Assembly: GCA_934525595.1 (NCBI GenBank)
Contig: CAKSZJ010000005.1
Location: forward strand, 53,425-117,424
Source: an uncultured Chiayiivirga sp.
GTDB lineage: Bacteria; Pseudomonadota; Gammaproteobacteria; Xanthomonadales; Xanthomonadaceae
Direction: 5' to 3'
Length of the DNA stretch: 64,000 nt
In this document: piece by piece, positions 51,707 to 61,184 of the stretch
Position numbering within the stretch: the stretch's first letter is position 1
How the letters are laid out: the number at the start of each line of letters is the position of its first letter
Notes under the pieces: generated by a model
Told to the model about the DNA's origin: nothing
What the model saw: the letters and a program-made list of their open reading frames with translations, nothing else
Databases searched by the model: none
Made by a program: the position numbers and the translations under genes

Positions 51707-53812
51707 ATGCGAAGCGGATTCGTTGGACTGGCGCTGCTGGCCGGGCTTTGGCTGGCGGCCGCCGATGCGGCGCCGCCGCCTTCCCCGGCAGGCGAAGACG
51801 CCAGCGTGCTGCACGGGGTGAACGTGCCCGATCCCTGGCGCTGGCTGGAGGCCACCGATTCGGCGCGGGTGCGCGCCTGGTACGGCGCACAGAACCTCCA
51901 TACCGAGTCGGTGCTGGCCGATACCGCGCTGGGCGAGGCGCTGTCTGTGCGCATCGCCGAACTTTCCGCTGCCAGCGTCACCCGCCACGGCGCGCAGCTG
52001 GCCGGCGGCAGGCTGTTCTACTTCCAGCACACTCCGCCGCAGGCGCAGCCGGTGCTGATGGTGCAGGACTGGCCCGAAGGCGAGGCGCGCACGCTGGTCG
52101 ACCCCAACGCGATGCCGGGCGACGTCGCCATCACCGACGTATGGCCTTCTCCCAGCGGGCGCTACCTGGCCTACGGCATCGCCGAGGGCGGCGCCGAGCT
52201 GACCACCTTGCGCGTGCTGGATGCCCGCTCGGGCCAGTCGCTGCGCGAATCGCTGCCGTACGCCGGCGGCGGCACCACCGCGTCGGGCGTGGCCTGGGAC
52301 GACGACGAACGCGGCTTCCTCTACGTGCGGTTTCCCGTGCCGGAGCGCGCCGCGCCGGTACGGGAGTTCGGCGCGGCGCTCTGGCACCACCGCCTGGGGC
52401 AGCCGGCAGCGCGCGATCGAATCGTGTTCGGCGCTGATTATTCGCCCATCGCCGCCTGGCGCTTCGTACCCGGAGAGGCCGGCCGGCTGGCACTGCTGGC
52501 CAACGTCGGCGACGGCAGTCCGGCAGAAGTCTGGCTGCGGCGCGGCCGGGGCGCGGAATCGCGCTTCGTGCGCGTGCTGGGCCTTGAGCACGATGTGCGC
52601 GAAGCGTCCTGGATCACAGGTCGTCTCGCGGTTGTTTCCTTCGCCGACGCACCGCGAGGCCGCCTGCTGGCGGTGGATGCCGAAGGTGCGGTGCAGGTGC
52701 TGCTGCCGCAGCGCACCGGCGCGATCCAGCGTGTGCATCCGATCGGCGACGGGTTCCTGGTGCTGCGCAGCTGGGGCATGGACCGCTGGCTGGATCAGTA
52801 CGACGCCGCGGCGAATTTCGTGCGCCGCGTGGCGCTGCCGGACGATGCGGGCATCGGCAACATCGCCGCCGAACCGGGGCAGGGCAGCGCGCTGATCGCC
52901 TGGCAGTCCTGGGGCACACCGATCCGCTGGTCGCGTCTGGATGGTGCCAGCGGAGCGCTGGAAACCGTCTTCGCGGCCCAGTCGCCGGCCGACTATTCCA
53001 GGCTGCGCGTGCACCGCATCGAAGGCGTCTCGCGCGACGGCACCCGCGTCCCGGTCACCGTACTGGCGCTGGAAGGCACCGGACCCAACGGCCGCCGGCC
53101 CACCATCCTCTATGGCTATGGTGGCTTCGGCGTGGGCCTGGCGCCGAGCTTTGTCGGCAGCACTCTGGCCTGGCTGGAACGAGGCGGCGTGTACGCCTAC
53201 GCCACCCTGCGCGGCGGCAACGAATTCGGCGAGGACTGGCACGCTCAGGGCCAGAAGACCGCCAAGCAGAACGTCTTCGACGACTTCCACGCCGCCATGC
53301 TGGCGCTGCTCGACAGTGGCTGGACCGATCGCGCCCACCTCGGCGTGCTGGGGGGCAGCAACGGTGGCCTGCTGGTCGGTGCGACCCTGGTGCAGCACCC
53401 GGAGGACTTTCGCGCCGGCGTGGGCACGGTCGGAATCTACGATTCGCTGCGTCACGAAAGCGAGTTCACCAACGGCAAGTACAACGTGCCCGAGTACGGC
53501 ACCATCGCCGATCCCGCGCAGTTCCGCGCCACCCTGGCGTATTCGCCGCTGCATGCCGTGAAGTCCGGAGTGCGCTATCCGGCCCTCCTGATGACCACCG
53601 GGGTGAACGATTCGCGCGTGGCCGCATGGCAATCGCACAAGTTCGCCGCGGCGCTGCAGGGCGCCAGCGCTTCCGGGCATCCAATCCTCGTGCTCACCCG
53701 CGGCGATGCCGGCCACGGCATCGGTGCGCCTTTCAGCCAGCGCGTCGGCACCGCCGCCCTGGCAACGGTGTTTTTCGCGCAGCAGCTGGGGCTGGAAGAC
53801 GAGGGCAGGTAG
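51707..53812 (+). CDS. Exported prolyl oligopeptidase (S9A)
   Basis: A 701-residue serine peptidase with a signal peptide (GFVGLALLAGLWLAAADAA), so it is periplasmic or secreted. The N-terminal half is the seven-bladed propeller (VNVPDPWRWLEATDSARVRAW at the start); the C-terminal alpha/beta hydrolase carries Ser551 in GGSNGG, Asp635 in GVNDSR and His670 in GDAGHGIG, a complete triad. It cleaves small peptides after proline. A role in scavenging proline or hydroxyproline peptides for the downstream operon is an attractive but unproven idea. Confidence 0.94.
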   Translation: MRSGFVGLALLAGLWLAAADAAPPPSPAGEDASVLHGVNVPDPWRWLEATDSARVRAWYGAQNLHTESVLADTALGEALSVRIAELSAASVTRHGAQLAGGRLFYFQHTPPQAQPVLMVQDWPEGEARTLVDPNAMPGDVAITDVWPSPSGRYLAYGIAEGGAELTTLRVLDARSGQSLRESLPYAGGGTTASGVAWDDDERGFLYVRFPVPERAAPVREFGAALWHHRLGQPAARDRIVFGADYSPIAAWRFVPGEAGRLALLANVGDGSPAEVWLRRGRGAESRFVRVLGLEHDVREASWITGRLAVVSFADAPRGRLLAVDAEGAVQVLLPQRTGAIQRVHPIGDGFLVLRSWGMDRWLDQYDAAANFVRRVALPDDAGIGNIAAEPGQGSALIAWQSWGTPIRWSRLDGASGALETVFAAQSPADYSRLRVHRIEGVSRDGTRVPVTVLALEGTGPNGRRPTILYGYGGFGVGLAPSFVGSTLAWLERGGVYAYATLRGGNEFGEDWHAQGQKTAKQNVFDDFHAAMLALLDSGWTDRAHLGVLGGSNGGLLVGATLVQHPEDFRAGVGTVGIYDSLRHESEFTNGKYNVPEYGTIADPAQFRATLAYSPLHAVKSGVRYPALLMTTGVNDSRVAAWQSHKFAAALQGASASGHPILVLTRGDAGHGIGAPFSQRVGTAALATVFFAQQLGLEDEGR

Positions 53813-53968
53813 GGTTCGCGGCAATCTGTCAGCCGACACCCGGCAGCGCGTTTCCCACGGCGTGACGCGCTGCAACCATTTCGCCTGAAAACCCTCGCCC
53901 GGGAGGCGAAACCGGCTGCGACACAAGATATTATCGGGCGCCCAGCCACCAGGATAAAGAAAACGCTC

Positions 53969-54442
53969 ATGTTCAATCGATATTTGATAGGTGCCGCACT
54001 GGCTCTTGCACTGCCGGGTGCAGCCCTGGCCGGCGCCGAGGCCGTGAACGTCGAGAAGGGCTCGTTCTTCGAGCAGCGCGCGGCCATCAATGAGGCCTTC
54101 GCCGAGGATCGGCTCTATTCTGAGATCAGCGATGCCGATCGCAGGGCGGTGATCCAGGCGCTGGACAAGATGGAAGCCGTGCTGGGCGAACGCAGCATCG
54201 ATGAGCTCAACCAGGCCGAAAAGGTGGAGCTGTTCAACGCCCAGGAAATCGTCAACACCAAGCTCACGCAGGCCAGCGAAGACAGCCGCATCGTGTGTCG
54301 CCGCGAACGTGTTACTGGCAGTCACATGCGCACCAACGTGTGCTCGACCGTGGCCGAGCGTCGGAAGATGCGTGAGCGCGGTACCCAGGTGGTGAGGGAC
54401 GCGCAGGTAAAGACTTCCCTTCCTGAATTGAAAACGCGTTGA
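53969..54442 (+). CDS. Secreted protein of unknown function with paired cysteines
   Basis: A 157-residue protein with a signal peptide (YLIGAALALALPGAALAGA). The mature part is mostly helical and acidic (FEQRAAINEAFAEDRLYSEISDADRRAVIQALDKMEAVLG), then a short C-terminal module with two cysteines, VCRRERVTGSHMRTNVC, followed by TVAERRKMRE. Similar C-x2-E/R-GS...VC modules occur in small secreted proteins of Xanthomonadales and Sphingomonads, but I cannot name a function. It stands alone with 156 bp upstream. Confidence 0.75.
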   Translation: MFNRYLIGAALALALPGAALAGAEAVNVEKGSFFEQRAAINEAFAEDRLYSEISDADRRAVIQALDKMEAVLGERSIDELNQAEKVELFNAQEIVNTKLTQASEDSRIVCRRERVTGSHMRTNVCSTVAERRKMRERGTQVVRDAQVKTSLPELKTR

Positions 54443-54878
54443 TAGCTGAAAGGCCGCTTCGGTAGCTGGTTTCGTTCCTGTTCCGCCGTTCCTGTCAACG
54501 GCGGATTCGCGGAGGAACATGACACAAATCACGGCCGCGGGACGCATCCAGCGGCAAAACGCTGTTTTCCGGCCCTGGATCATCTCTTGCACGGTCTCCG
54601 GCTATTTCGCATGGCAGTGCGAGATGGATGTGCGAAGCTGGCCGCTGTCTACCCATGTATGGCGCAGAGTAGAGTAAGGCAGGGCGACTCCCCGCCTGAC
54701 AGGAGAGCCTGCGCGAAGTGACCGCATAGCCCGCAGGTGCGGATTCGTATCACCAGCACGGTTCTTACTACTCGCTTCGGAAGCGTATCCATGCTGGCCA
54801 AGATGGGCGTTTTTCCCCGGACGCATGCCGATTTCCCGCTAGATGGCGGGGCGCAGCCGCAGGCATGATGGGCGGCGT
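54443..54878. other. 436-bp gap before the hydroxyproline operon
   Basis: No supported gene. It holds one 8-bp hairpin (CCGCCGTT / AACGGCGG, 54483-54504) without a T-run, and probably the promoter of the epimerase operon near its right end. Base composition is less GC-biased than the flanks. A minus-strand frame of about 74 codons within it has no recognisable features and was not called. Confidence 0.6.
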
Positions 54879-55820
54879 ATGACAACCTTCGACTTCATCG
54901 ACTCCCACACCGGCGGCGAACCTACGCGCCTGGTGTACGGCGGCGTTCCCTCGCTGGGCACGGACGACCTCGCGGCACGACGCGTGCGCTTCGCCGAAGA
55001 GTTTGACGCGCTGCGTCGCGCCCTCGTCTGCGAACCGCGCGGTTCCGATGTGCTGGTGGGCGCGCTGCTGGTGCCGCCGTGCGATCCCTCAGCTGCCGCC
55101 GGCGTGCTGTTCTTCAACAACGTCGGAATGCTGGGAATGTGCGGGCACGGCGCCATCGGCGTGGTGCGCAGCCTGCAGTACCTGGGATACATCGGGCCGG
55201 GCGAGCACCGCCTGGAAACGCCGGTAGGCAGCGTGGGCGCGATCCTGCACGAGGACGGACGCGTCTCGATCCGCAACGTGCCGTCCTGGCGACACGCCGG
55301 AGGTGTCGTGCTGGAGGTGCCGGGCTACGGCACGGTGCACGGCGACATCGCCTGGGGCGGCAACTGGTTCTTCATCACGAAGGAAACGCCCGTCCCGCTG
55401 GAGCTTTCCCGCTGGCGCGAGCTGACCGCATACGCCGCGGCGGTGAAGGACGCCCTGGCGCGGTGCGCAGTCACCGGCGCGGATGGCGCCGAGATCGACC
55501 ACGTGGAAATCAACGCCGCCTCGCCTGTCGCGGGCGTGGACGCACGCAACTTCGTGCTGTGCCCCGGCCTGGCGTATGACCGCTCGCCGTGCGGCACCGG
55601 CACCAGCGCCAAACTGGCCTGCCTTGCCGCCGACGGCGCGCTCGCGCCGGGCGCAACCTGGCGCCAGGAGAGCATCGTGGGCAGCGTGTTCGAAGCAGGC
55701 TATGAGGCGGTAGACAACGGCCGCATCCTTCCCACCATCACCGGCAGCGCCTTCGTCACCGCGCAGGGGCGGCTGCTGTTCGACCCGGCCGATCCGTTCC
55801 GGCACGGCTTCAGCCCATAA
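54879..55820 (+). CDS. lhpA: 4-hydroxyproline 2-epimerase
   Basis: A 313-residue proline-racemase-family enzyme. Both catalytic cysteines are present: Cys88 in GMCGHG and Cys238 in [13 protein letters not shown], which fits epimerase activity and excludes the trans-3-hydroxyproline dehydratases that carry Thr or Ser there. It converts trans-4-hydroxy-L-proline to cis-4-hydroxy-D-proline. It is the first gene of a three-gene operon with a deaminase and a dehydrogenase (gaps of 41 bp and 1 bp). Confidence 0.9.
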   Translation: MTTFDFIDSHTGGEPTRLVYGGVPSLGTDDLAARRVRFAEEFDALRRALVCEPRGSDVLVGALLVPPCDPSAAAGVLFFNNVGMLGMCGHGAIGVVRSLQYLGYIGPGEHRLETPVGSVGAILHEDGRVSIRNVPSWRHAGGVVLEVPGYGTVHGDIAWGGNWFFITKETPVPLELSRWRELTAYAAAVKDALARCAVTGADGAEIDHVEINAASPVAGVDARNFVLCPGLAYDRSPCGTGTSAKLACLAADGALAPGATWRQESIVGSVFEAGYEAVDNGRILPTITGSAFVTAQGRLLFDPADPFRHGFSP

Positions 55821-55861
55821 ACCGACGCCGGCGCATGCCGGCCCGATCCGAGGAGATTTCC

Positions 55862-56767
55862 ATGGCCAATTCCGCTTTCTGGCGCGGCGTCATTCCAGCC
55901 ATCACGACGCCCTTCCGGGCCGATGGCTCGATCGACCACGATTTCCTTGCCCGGCACGCCGCGGTGCTGGTCGATGCCGGCTGCACCGGCATCGTGCCGC
56001 TGGGCTCGCTGGGCGAGGGCGCATCGCTGGACAATGGCGAAAAGCTCGCCGTGGTCGAGACGCTGGTCCGCGCGGTGGGCGAGCGGGTGCCGGTGATTCC
56101 CGGCATCGGCGCCGTCACGACGGCCGAAGCGGTGAGACTGACCAGGGCGGTCGCCGCCGCCGGCGCGCGCGGGCTCATGGTGCTGCCGCCCTACGTGTAT
56201 TCCTCCGACTGGCACGAAATGGGCGCCCATGTGCGCGCCATCGTCGAGGCCAGCGAGCTGCCCTGCATGCTCTACAACAATCCCGGCGCCTACCGGACCG
56301 ACTTCACTCCCGCGCAGATCGCGTGGATGGCGAAGACCTATCCGAACGTGGAAGCCGTGAAGGAGACCTCCGGCGATATCCGCCGCTTCAGCGAAATCCG
56401 CGAGCTGGTGGGCGGTCGCCTGGAGCTTCTGGTGGGCATGGACAACGCCATCGTCGAGGGCCTGGGCGCCGGTGCGACGGGCTGGATCGCAGGGCAGGTG
56501 AATGCCTATCCGCAGGAGTCGGTGCGGCTTTTCGAGCTGGCACGCGATGGCGGCTGGAAGGCTGCGGCCGAGCTCTACCGCTGGTTCCTGCCGCTGCTGC
56601 GCCTGGACGTGGTGCCCAAGTTCGTGCAGCTGATCAAGCTGACCCAGCAGAGCGTGGGGCTGGGCACCGAGACGGTGCGCGCGCCGCGCCTTGTGCTGGA
56701 AGGCGCCGAGCGCGAAGCGGCGATGTCGATCATTGCCAGCGCCCTCGCTTCGCGCCCGGAGCTGTGA
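55862..56767 (+). CDS. lhpC: DHDPS-family lyase, probable 1-pyrroline-4-hydroxy-2-carboxylate deaminase
   Basis: A 301-residue class I aldolase-fold protein. Schiff-base Lys167 lies in AVKETSG and the Tyr of MLYNNPG at about 139; PLGSLGEGASLD replaces the GTTGE loop of true DHDPS. In the hydroxyproline pathway this family deaminates Pyr4H2C to 2-oxoglutarate semialdehyde. The assignment rests mainly on its place between the epimerase and the semialdehyde dehydrogenase. AGGAG precedes the ATG. Confidence 0.85.
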   Translation: MANSAFWRGVIPAITTPFRADGSIDHDFLARHAAVLVDAGCTGIVPLGSLGEGASLDNGEKLAVVETLVRAVGERVPVIPGIGAVTTAEAVRLTRAVAAAGARGLMVLPPYVYSSDWHEMGAHVRAIVEASELPCMLYNNPGAYRTDFTPAQIAWMAKTYPNVEAVKETSGDIRRFSEIRELVGGRLELLVGMDNAIVEGLGAGATGWIAGQVNAYPQESVRLFELARDGGWKAAAELYRWFLPLLRLDVVPKFVQLIKLTQQSVGLGTETVRAPRLVLEGAEREAAMSIIASALASRPEL

Positions 56768-56768
56768 G

Positions 56769-58346
56769 GTGGCCACCGAACTGGCACCGCTGCTGATCGG
56801 CGGAGAATGGCGTGCGGCGCGGGCGACGGGGCATTTCCGGGCGTTCGACCCGACCCGCGGCGAGGCGATGGGCGAGGCGTTCCCGATCTCGGACGCGGAG
56901 GACATCGAGGCGGCGCTGCGCGCCGCGACCGAGGTCGCGCCGGCACTGGCCTCGGCGGCACCCGAGTCGATCGCCGCCTTTCTGGAAGGCTACGCCGCCG
57001 GCATCGAAGCCGAGGCCGAGTCTCTGGTGGCCTGCGCCAGCCGCGAAACCGCGCTGCCGGCGCCCACCCGCCTGGCCGGCAACGAGCTTCCCCGCACCGT
57101 CGGGCAGCTGCGCAGAGCGGCGGAAGCGGTGCGTGCGCGCAGCTGGACCATGCCGGTGATCGATACCGCCGCCGGCCTGCGCTCCAGCCTTGGCCCGCTG
57201 GGCAAGCCGGTGCTGGTGTTTGGCCCGAACAATTTCCCGCTGGCCTTCCACGCCGTGGCCGGCAGCGATTTCGCCTCCGCCATTGCGGCGCGCAACCCGG
57301 TGATCGCCAAAGGCCATCCCAATCATCCGGCCACCGGGCTCGCGCTGGCGCGAATCGCGCACCGGGCACTGCTGGCCGCCGGCCTACCGGCCGCAAGCGT
57401 GCAGCTCCTGCACCACTTCGAGGCCGATGCCGGGCTGGCGCTGTGCGCCGACGCCCGCCTGGGCGCGATCGGCTTCACCGGCAGCCGCGCCGCCGGATTG
57501 GCGCTCAAGGCGGCGGCCGACCGCAGCGGCATCGCGTTTTTCGGCGAGCTTTCGGCCATCAATCCGGTGCTGCTGCTGCCGGGCGCCCTGGCCGGCAAGG
57601 CGAAGGAGCTGGCTCGGGAATACGCCGCCTCGTGCCTTCTGGGCAGCGGCCAGTTCTGCACCAACCCAGGCCTCGTGATCGTGCCCGAAGGCGCCGACGG
57701 CGATGCCTTCGTGGCGGCCGCCGCCGAACACTTTTCCAGCGCACCGCCCGCGCTGGTGTTTTCCGAAAGCGTGCTGGCAGGTCTGGAGCGCGGCGTGTCG
57801 ATCCTGCGCGGCGCCGGCGCGAACCTGATCGCCGGCGCGGCGCAGCGCGAAGGGCCTGGTTTCCGCTTCGCGCCCGGCCTGTTCGAGACGCGCGCGGCGC
57901 AGTTCCTGAAGGCGCCGCAGGCGCTCCAGACCGAAGCCTTCGGTCCGGTCGGACTGATCGTTCGTTCGCCGGACATCGACGCCACGCTTGCGATGCTGGA
58001 ACAGCTTGAGGGCAGCCTGACCGGGACCGTCTACAGCACCGATGGCGACGCCGCACAGGCGCAGCGTGCTGCCGCAGCGCTGCGGCCGAGGGTAGGGCGG
58101 CTGATCGCCAACCGCATGCCGACGGGCGTGGCGGTGAGCGCGGCGATGAACCACGGCGGGCCGTTTCCTTCCACGACCGCGTGCGGCTACACCTCGGTAG
58201 GCATGCCCGGCTCGATTCGCCGCTTCGCCGCGCTGCAGTGCTGGGACCACGCCCCCGACGCCTGGCTGCCCGACGAACTGTCCGACGCCAACCCGCACCG
58301 TGCCTGGCGCAGCGTGGACGGCGTCCCGCAGAACGGGCCGCTGTAG
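56769..58346 (+). CDS. 2,5-dioxovalerate (2-oxoglutarate semialdehyde) dehydrogenase
   Basis: A 525-residue ALDH of the long NADP-type KGSADH group. VFGPNNFPLAFHAVAGSDFASAIAARNPVIAKGHPNHP is the characteristic cofactor loop; FTGSRAAG; ELSAINPVLLLPGAL; catalytic Cys297 in GSGQFCTNPG; TEAFGPVGLI. It forms 2-oxoglutarate from the semialdehyde, ending hydroxyproline breakdown. The GTG start is 1 bp after the previous stop with GGAG upstream. Confidence 0.9.
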   Translation: MATELAPLLIGGEWRAARATGHFRAFDPTRGEAMGEAFPISDAEDIEAALRAATEVAPALASAAPESIAAFLEGYAAGIEAEAESLVACASRETALPAPTRLAGNELPRTVGQLRRAAEAVRARSWTMPVIDTAAGLRSSLGPLGKPVLVFGPNNFPLAFHAVAGSDFASAIAARNPVIAKGHPNHPATGLALARIAHRALLAAGLPAASVQLLHHFEADAGLALCADARLGAIGFTGSRAAGLALKAAADRSGIAFFGELSAINPVLLLPGALAGKAKELAREYAASCLLGSGQFCTNPGLVIVPEGADGDAFVAAAAEHFSSAPPALVFSESVLAGLERGVSILRGAGANLIAGAAQREGPGFRFAPGLFETRAAQFLKAPQALQTEAFGPVGLIVRSPDIDATLAMLEQLEGSLTGTVYSTDGDAAQAQRAAAALRPRVGRLIANRMPTGVAVSAAMNHGGPFPSTTACGYTSVGMPGSIRRFAALQCWDHAPDAWLPDELSDANPHRAWRSVDGVPQNGPL

Positions 58347-58462
58347 CCGAAGCGCGGTCGGGGGCGCTTCGAGCTGCGCGCCTTCCGCGCAGGGCTCGAT
58401 GCCGTCGCCGGCCCTGGCGACGGGTAGGGATGTCTGGGCCGCGAGCCGTTGGGCCTGAGGCT

Positions 58463-58711
58463 TCAGGCGCAGGCTTCTGCCAGCACGTCGGACAGCCAGT
58501 CGCCGAAGGCGCGCACGCGCTGCGAAAGGTGGCGCCGGTGCGGGTAGACCAGCTGGATGGGCAAGGCGGGGGCCGGCCAGCGCGCCAGCACCTCCACCAG
58601 ATCTCCCGAGGCCAGGTGCTCGCGAACGTCGTAAGCCGGCACCTGGATCAGGCCCAGGCCGGCGAGTGCGCAGGCGATGCAGGTCTCGGCGTTGTTCACC
58701 GTGACCGGGCC
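58463..58711 (-). pseudogene. LysR-family regulator, C-terminal remnant
   Basis: About 80 codons match only the end of a LysR-type effector domain: GPVTVNNAETCIACALAGLGLIQVP, LVEVLARWPAP and YPHRRHLSQRVRAFGDWL. The DNA-binding domain and the first two thirds of the effector domain are absent; the frame meets a stop (TGA, 58718-58720) just upstream of the conserved part. It cannot act as a regulator. It abuts the 3' remnant of an SDR gene on the other strand. Confidence 0.85.
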
Positions 58712-58782
58712 GGCCAGTCAGCGATGGATGGTGGATCTCCGGACAGACGATCCTCATCAACGGCGGCTACACGACCAAGTGA
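58705..58782 (+). pseudogene. Short-chain dehydrogenase/reductase, C-terminal remnant
   Basis: The last 25 or so codons read SDGWWISGQTILINGGYTTK then TGA, the typical end of an SDR-fold oxidoreductase. An in-frame stop lies at 58702-58704, so nothing upstream remains. With the LysR tail reading the other way from the same point, this is what is left of a divergent LysR-SDR pair after deletion of everything between their 3' parts. Confidence 0.75.
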
Positions 58783-58834
58783 CCGCGCCGGCGCCGCGCG
58801 GCGCATTGCCGCGCGGCATGCCGGGCACGATTTG

Positions 58835-61087
58835 CTACCAGTCCATCGACAGGCTCACGCCGAGGTTTCGCCCCGGACTGCTGTAGAAGCCGATGCTTTC
58901 GTCGGCGGCTTCGAGATTGCGCACGTCGGCCTCCAGGCCGCGCACCGTGGCCCATTCCCAATAGCGCCGGTTGCCGAGGTTGAACAGCCCTGCGTTGAGG
59001 CGCGCGCCGCGCCACGGCTCGAACCAGCCATAGAGGTCGAATCGGGCATAGCCGGGCGGGGCGAACAGATCCGCGCCATCGTGGTCGATGCGGGTTTTCT
59101 TTCTCACCGCGACCAGGGCCAGCTCGCTGCCCCAGCGGCCGGAATCTGCGTCGAAGCGCAGGCCCAGGGTGGCGCGCGCCGGATCGATGGTGTTGAGCGG
59201 CACCTCGCGGCGCGTGTCGTCGCCCTGCGACCAGGCCAGCGCGCCGCGCAGCTGCCAGCCGCGCAGGTTCGGGTAGCGGCCGTCCAGGTGCCAGAGCAGA
59301 TCCGATTCCACCCCTCGGATGCGTGCCCGGTCGCGGTTGATCGACTGGAACACCAGTCGTCCATTCGCAGGATCGATGCCGAGATTGGCGCGCGATTCGA
59401 TCAGGTCGCGGTAGCGGTTTTCGTACAGCGACACGCTGGCGCGCAGGGTTTCGCCCACATGCCGCCAGCCCAGCTCCAGGCCGTGGCTGCTTTCCGGACG
59501 CAGCTCGGGATTGGCGCGCACCTCGTAGTTGAAGACCGGCAGGAACAGGCCGATGTTGACGTCCCCGAAGGGCGCGGCGCGAAAGCCGCGCGCGTACTGC
59601 GCGAACAGGCTGTGGCCGCCGCCCAGCGACCAGCGCAGCGCGAGTCGCGGAGTGATCTCGCTCTCGTCCACCTTGACCGGGCGGGCGGCGGGGAAGTCCT
59701 CCGTGAAGATCGCATCGGGCCTGGGCCGCAGCCTGTACCACTCGGCGCGCAGCCCGGGAATCAGCGCGAGACGCTGGCCCAGGCGCATCTCGTCCTGCCA
59801 GAACAGCGCCAGGCTGGTGGCGTCACTGTTGGGGAAGTCGCGCACCGGCAGCGGTTCGCCGAGCACGGTGGAGGTGGCCGCGCCGGTGGCGAGATTGGTT
59901 TCCACGCCGTCGCGCAAACCTTCGTACCGGTGCCGGGAGATGTCCGCGCCGAACACATGCCAATGGCCGATGCGTCCGCCTTCGTGGCGGGACTGACCCA
60001 CGAGCGACAGTCCGCTGGCTTCGGCGTCGTAGTCGAAGCGCCGCCAGCGCAGCGATTCATAGGGCGTGGCGCGGTCGGCCAGGCGGTACTGATCGCTGTC
60101 CTGGCGGACCGAGGTGTCCTGCGCGTAGAGCTGCGCGTCGAGTGAATCCAGCCACGCCAAAGCGGGTTGCCACTGCCCGGAAAGGCTGATCCGGCCGCGC
60201 CGGTCGTGGTCATCGCCATCGAGTCGGTAGGTGGTGCTGTAACGCCCGGTGCCGAAGCGCAGCGAATTCACCGCGGTCTGGCGCTGCTGGCGGCTGGCGT
60301 CGAAGGACAGCGCGTAGCGCCCCGCGCCGCCGGCATCGTGTACCAGCTTGGCAAGCACCCCCTCGCGCCGGTAATCGACCGGATTGGGTGAATCCACGTC
60401 GCGCCAGGCGCGGTTGTCGGCCTCGTGGCCCTCGCGCCGGCTGGCCGCGGCCATCGCCTGCCAGCGTCCGGAGGCCGACTCTCCGGCCCAGTGCGCTGCG
60501 AGCAGGCGGCTGTCGTCGATGCCATCCCAGGCGGCCCGTGCGCCAAAGGCGTGCGCACCGTCGGCAAAGGCCAGAAGATCGGCGGGATCGCGGGTGCGGA
60601 AGGCCACCACGCCGGCCAGCGCGTCGCTGCCGTAGAGCGTGGAGGCCGGGCCGCGCAGGACTTCCACGCGCTCGAGCATTTCCATGTCGACCATGTCGCG
60701 TCCGGCCGAGGCGAACTGGCCGATGCTGTAGGCGTCGGCCAGGGGAATGCCGTCCACCAGGATGCGCACCCGGTTGCCTTCCAGTCCGCGGATGGCGAAG
60801 CCGTTGCCGCCGAAGCGGTGCCCTTCGCGCGGCACGCTCACGCCGGGCACGTAGCGCACCAGCCCATCGAGATCGTGCACCAGGTACTGATCGAGGTCGG
60901 CGCGTTCGACCTGGGCCACGCTGGAAACGACCTGACTCAGCGGCTCGGCCGCACGGCTGGCGACCACGACGATGCTGTCGAGCGCGGTGGCCGTTTCGGC
61001 ATCGGGAACAGGGGCGGGAGCGGGCTGGGCGACTGCGGGGCAGGCGATCGCCGAAAGCATGGCGAGGGACAACAGGCGGGGGGACAT
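58835..61087 (-). CDS. TonB-dependent heme/hemoprotein receptor
   Basis: A 750-residue outer-membrane receptor. Signal peptide to AQPAPAPV; TonB-box-like DSIVVVAS; plug domain with DLDGLVRYVPGVSV, FAIRGLEGNRVRILVDGIPL and VEVLRGPASTLYGSDALAGVVAF; then a 22-strand barrel with FAQYARGFRAAPFGDVN and the terminal aromatic LSMDW. The pattern (FRAPP-like and NPEL box ANPELRPESS) fits the hemoglobin/transferrin/lactoferrin receptor family. It imports heme or a similar iron source. A Fur-like box lies 22-36 bp before the ATG. It is divergent from nirS. Confidence 0.9.
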   Translation of the reverse strand: MSPRLLSLAMLSAIACPAVAQPAPAPVPDAETATALDSIVVVASRAAEPLSQVVSSVAQVERADLDQYLVHDLDGLVRYVPGVSVPREGHRFGGNGFAIRGLEGNRVRILVDGIPLADAYSIGQFASAGRDMVDMEMLERVEVLRGPASTLYGSDALAGVVAFRTRDPADLLAFADGAHAFGARAAWDGIDDSRLLAAHWAGESASGRWQAMAAASRREGHEADNRAWRDVDSPNPVDYRREGVLAKLVHDAGGAGRYALSFDASRQQRQTAVNSLRFGTGRYSTTYRLDGDDHDRRGRISLSGQWQPALAWLDSLDAQLYAQDTSVRQDSDQYRLADRATPYESLRWRRFDYDAEASGLSLVGQSRHEGGRIGHWHVFGADISRHRYEGLRDGVETNLATGAATSTVLGEPLPVRDFPNSDATSLALFWQDEMRLGQRLALIPGLRAEWYRLRPRPDAIFTEDFPAARPVKVDESEITPRLALRWSLGGGHSLFAQYARGFRAAPFGDVNIGLFLPVFNYEVRANPELRPESSHGLELGWRHVGETLRASVSLYENRYRDLIESRANLGIDPANGRLVFQSINRDRARIRGVESDLLWHLDGRYPNLRGWQLRGALAWSQGDDTRREVPLNTIDPARATLGLRFDADSGRWGSELALVAVRKKTRIDHDGADLFAPPGYARFDLYGWFEPWRGARLNAGLFNLGNRRYWEWATVRGLEADVRNLEAADESIGFYSSPGRNLGVSLSMDW

Positions 61088-61108
61088 GGCAGGAGAACCG
61101 TCACTTCA

Positions 61109-61123
61109 TGCGAACCATTCTCA
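61109..61123 (-). promoter_or_regulatory. Fur-box-like site upstream of the TonB receptor
   Basis: On the minus strand the site reads TGAGAAT-G-GTTCGCA, close to the 7-1-7 Fur motif TGAGAAT-N-ATTCTCA (left arm perfect, right arm 5 of 7), with a further overlapping GAATGAGAATGG hexamer array. Iron-responsive repression of the receptor is inferred. Confidence 0.55.
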
Positions 61124-61150
61124 TTCTAACCCACCGCATTTCCCATTCTT

Positions 61151-61164
61151 TTGATCGGCGTCAA
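61151..61164 (+). promoter_or_regulatory. FNR/DNR-like box, distal (nirS promoter)
   Basis: TTGAT-CGGC-GTCAA differs from the TTGAT-N4-ATCAA consensus at one position. Its centre is 34 bp upstream of the perfect box, near -75.5 of the predicted start. Confidence 0.5.
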
Positions 61165-61184
61165 TTGACATCGAGTTTCGGCAA

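Noticed and set aside
54602..54826. Possible small minus-strand gene of 74 codons in the 436-bp gap
   Set aside because: No ribosome site, no hydrophobic or domain pattern and no codon bias like the neighbours.
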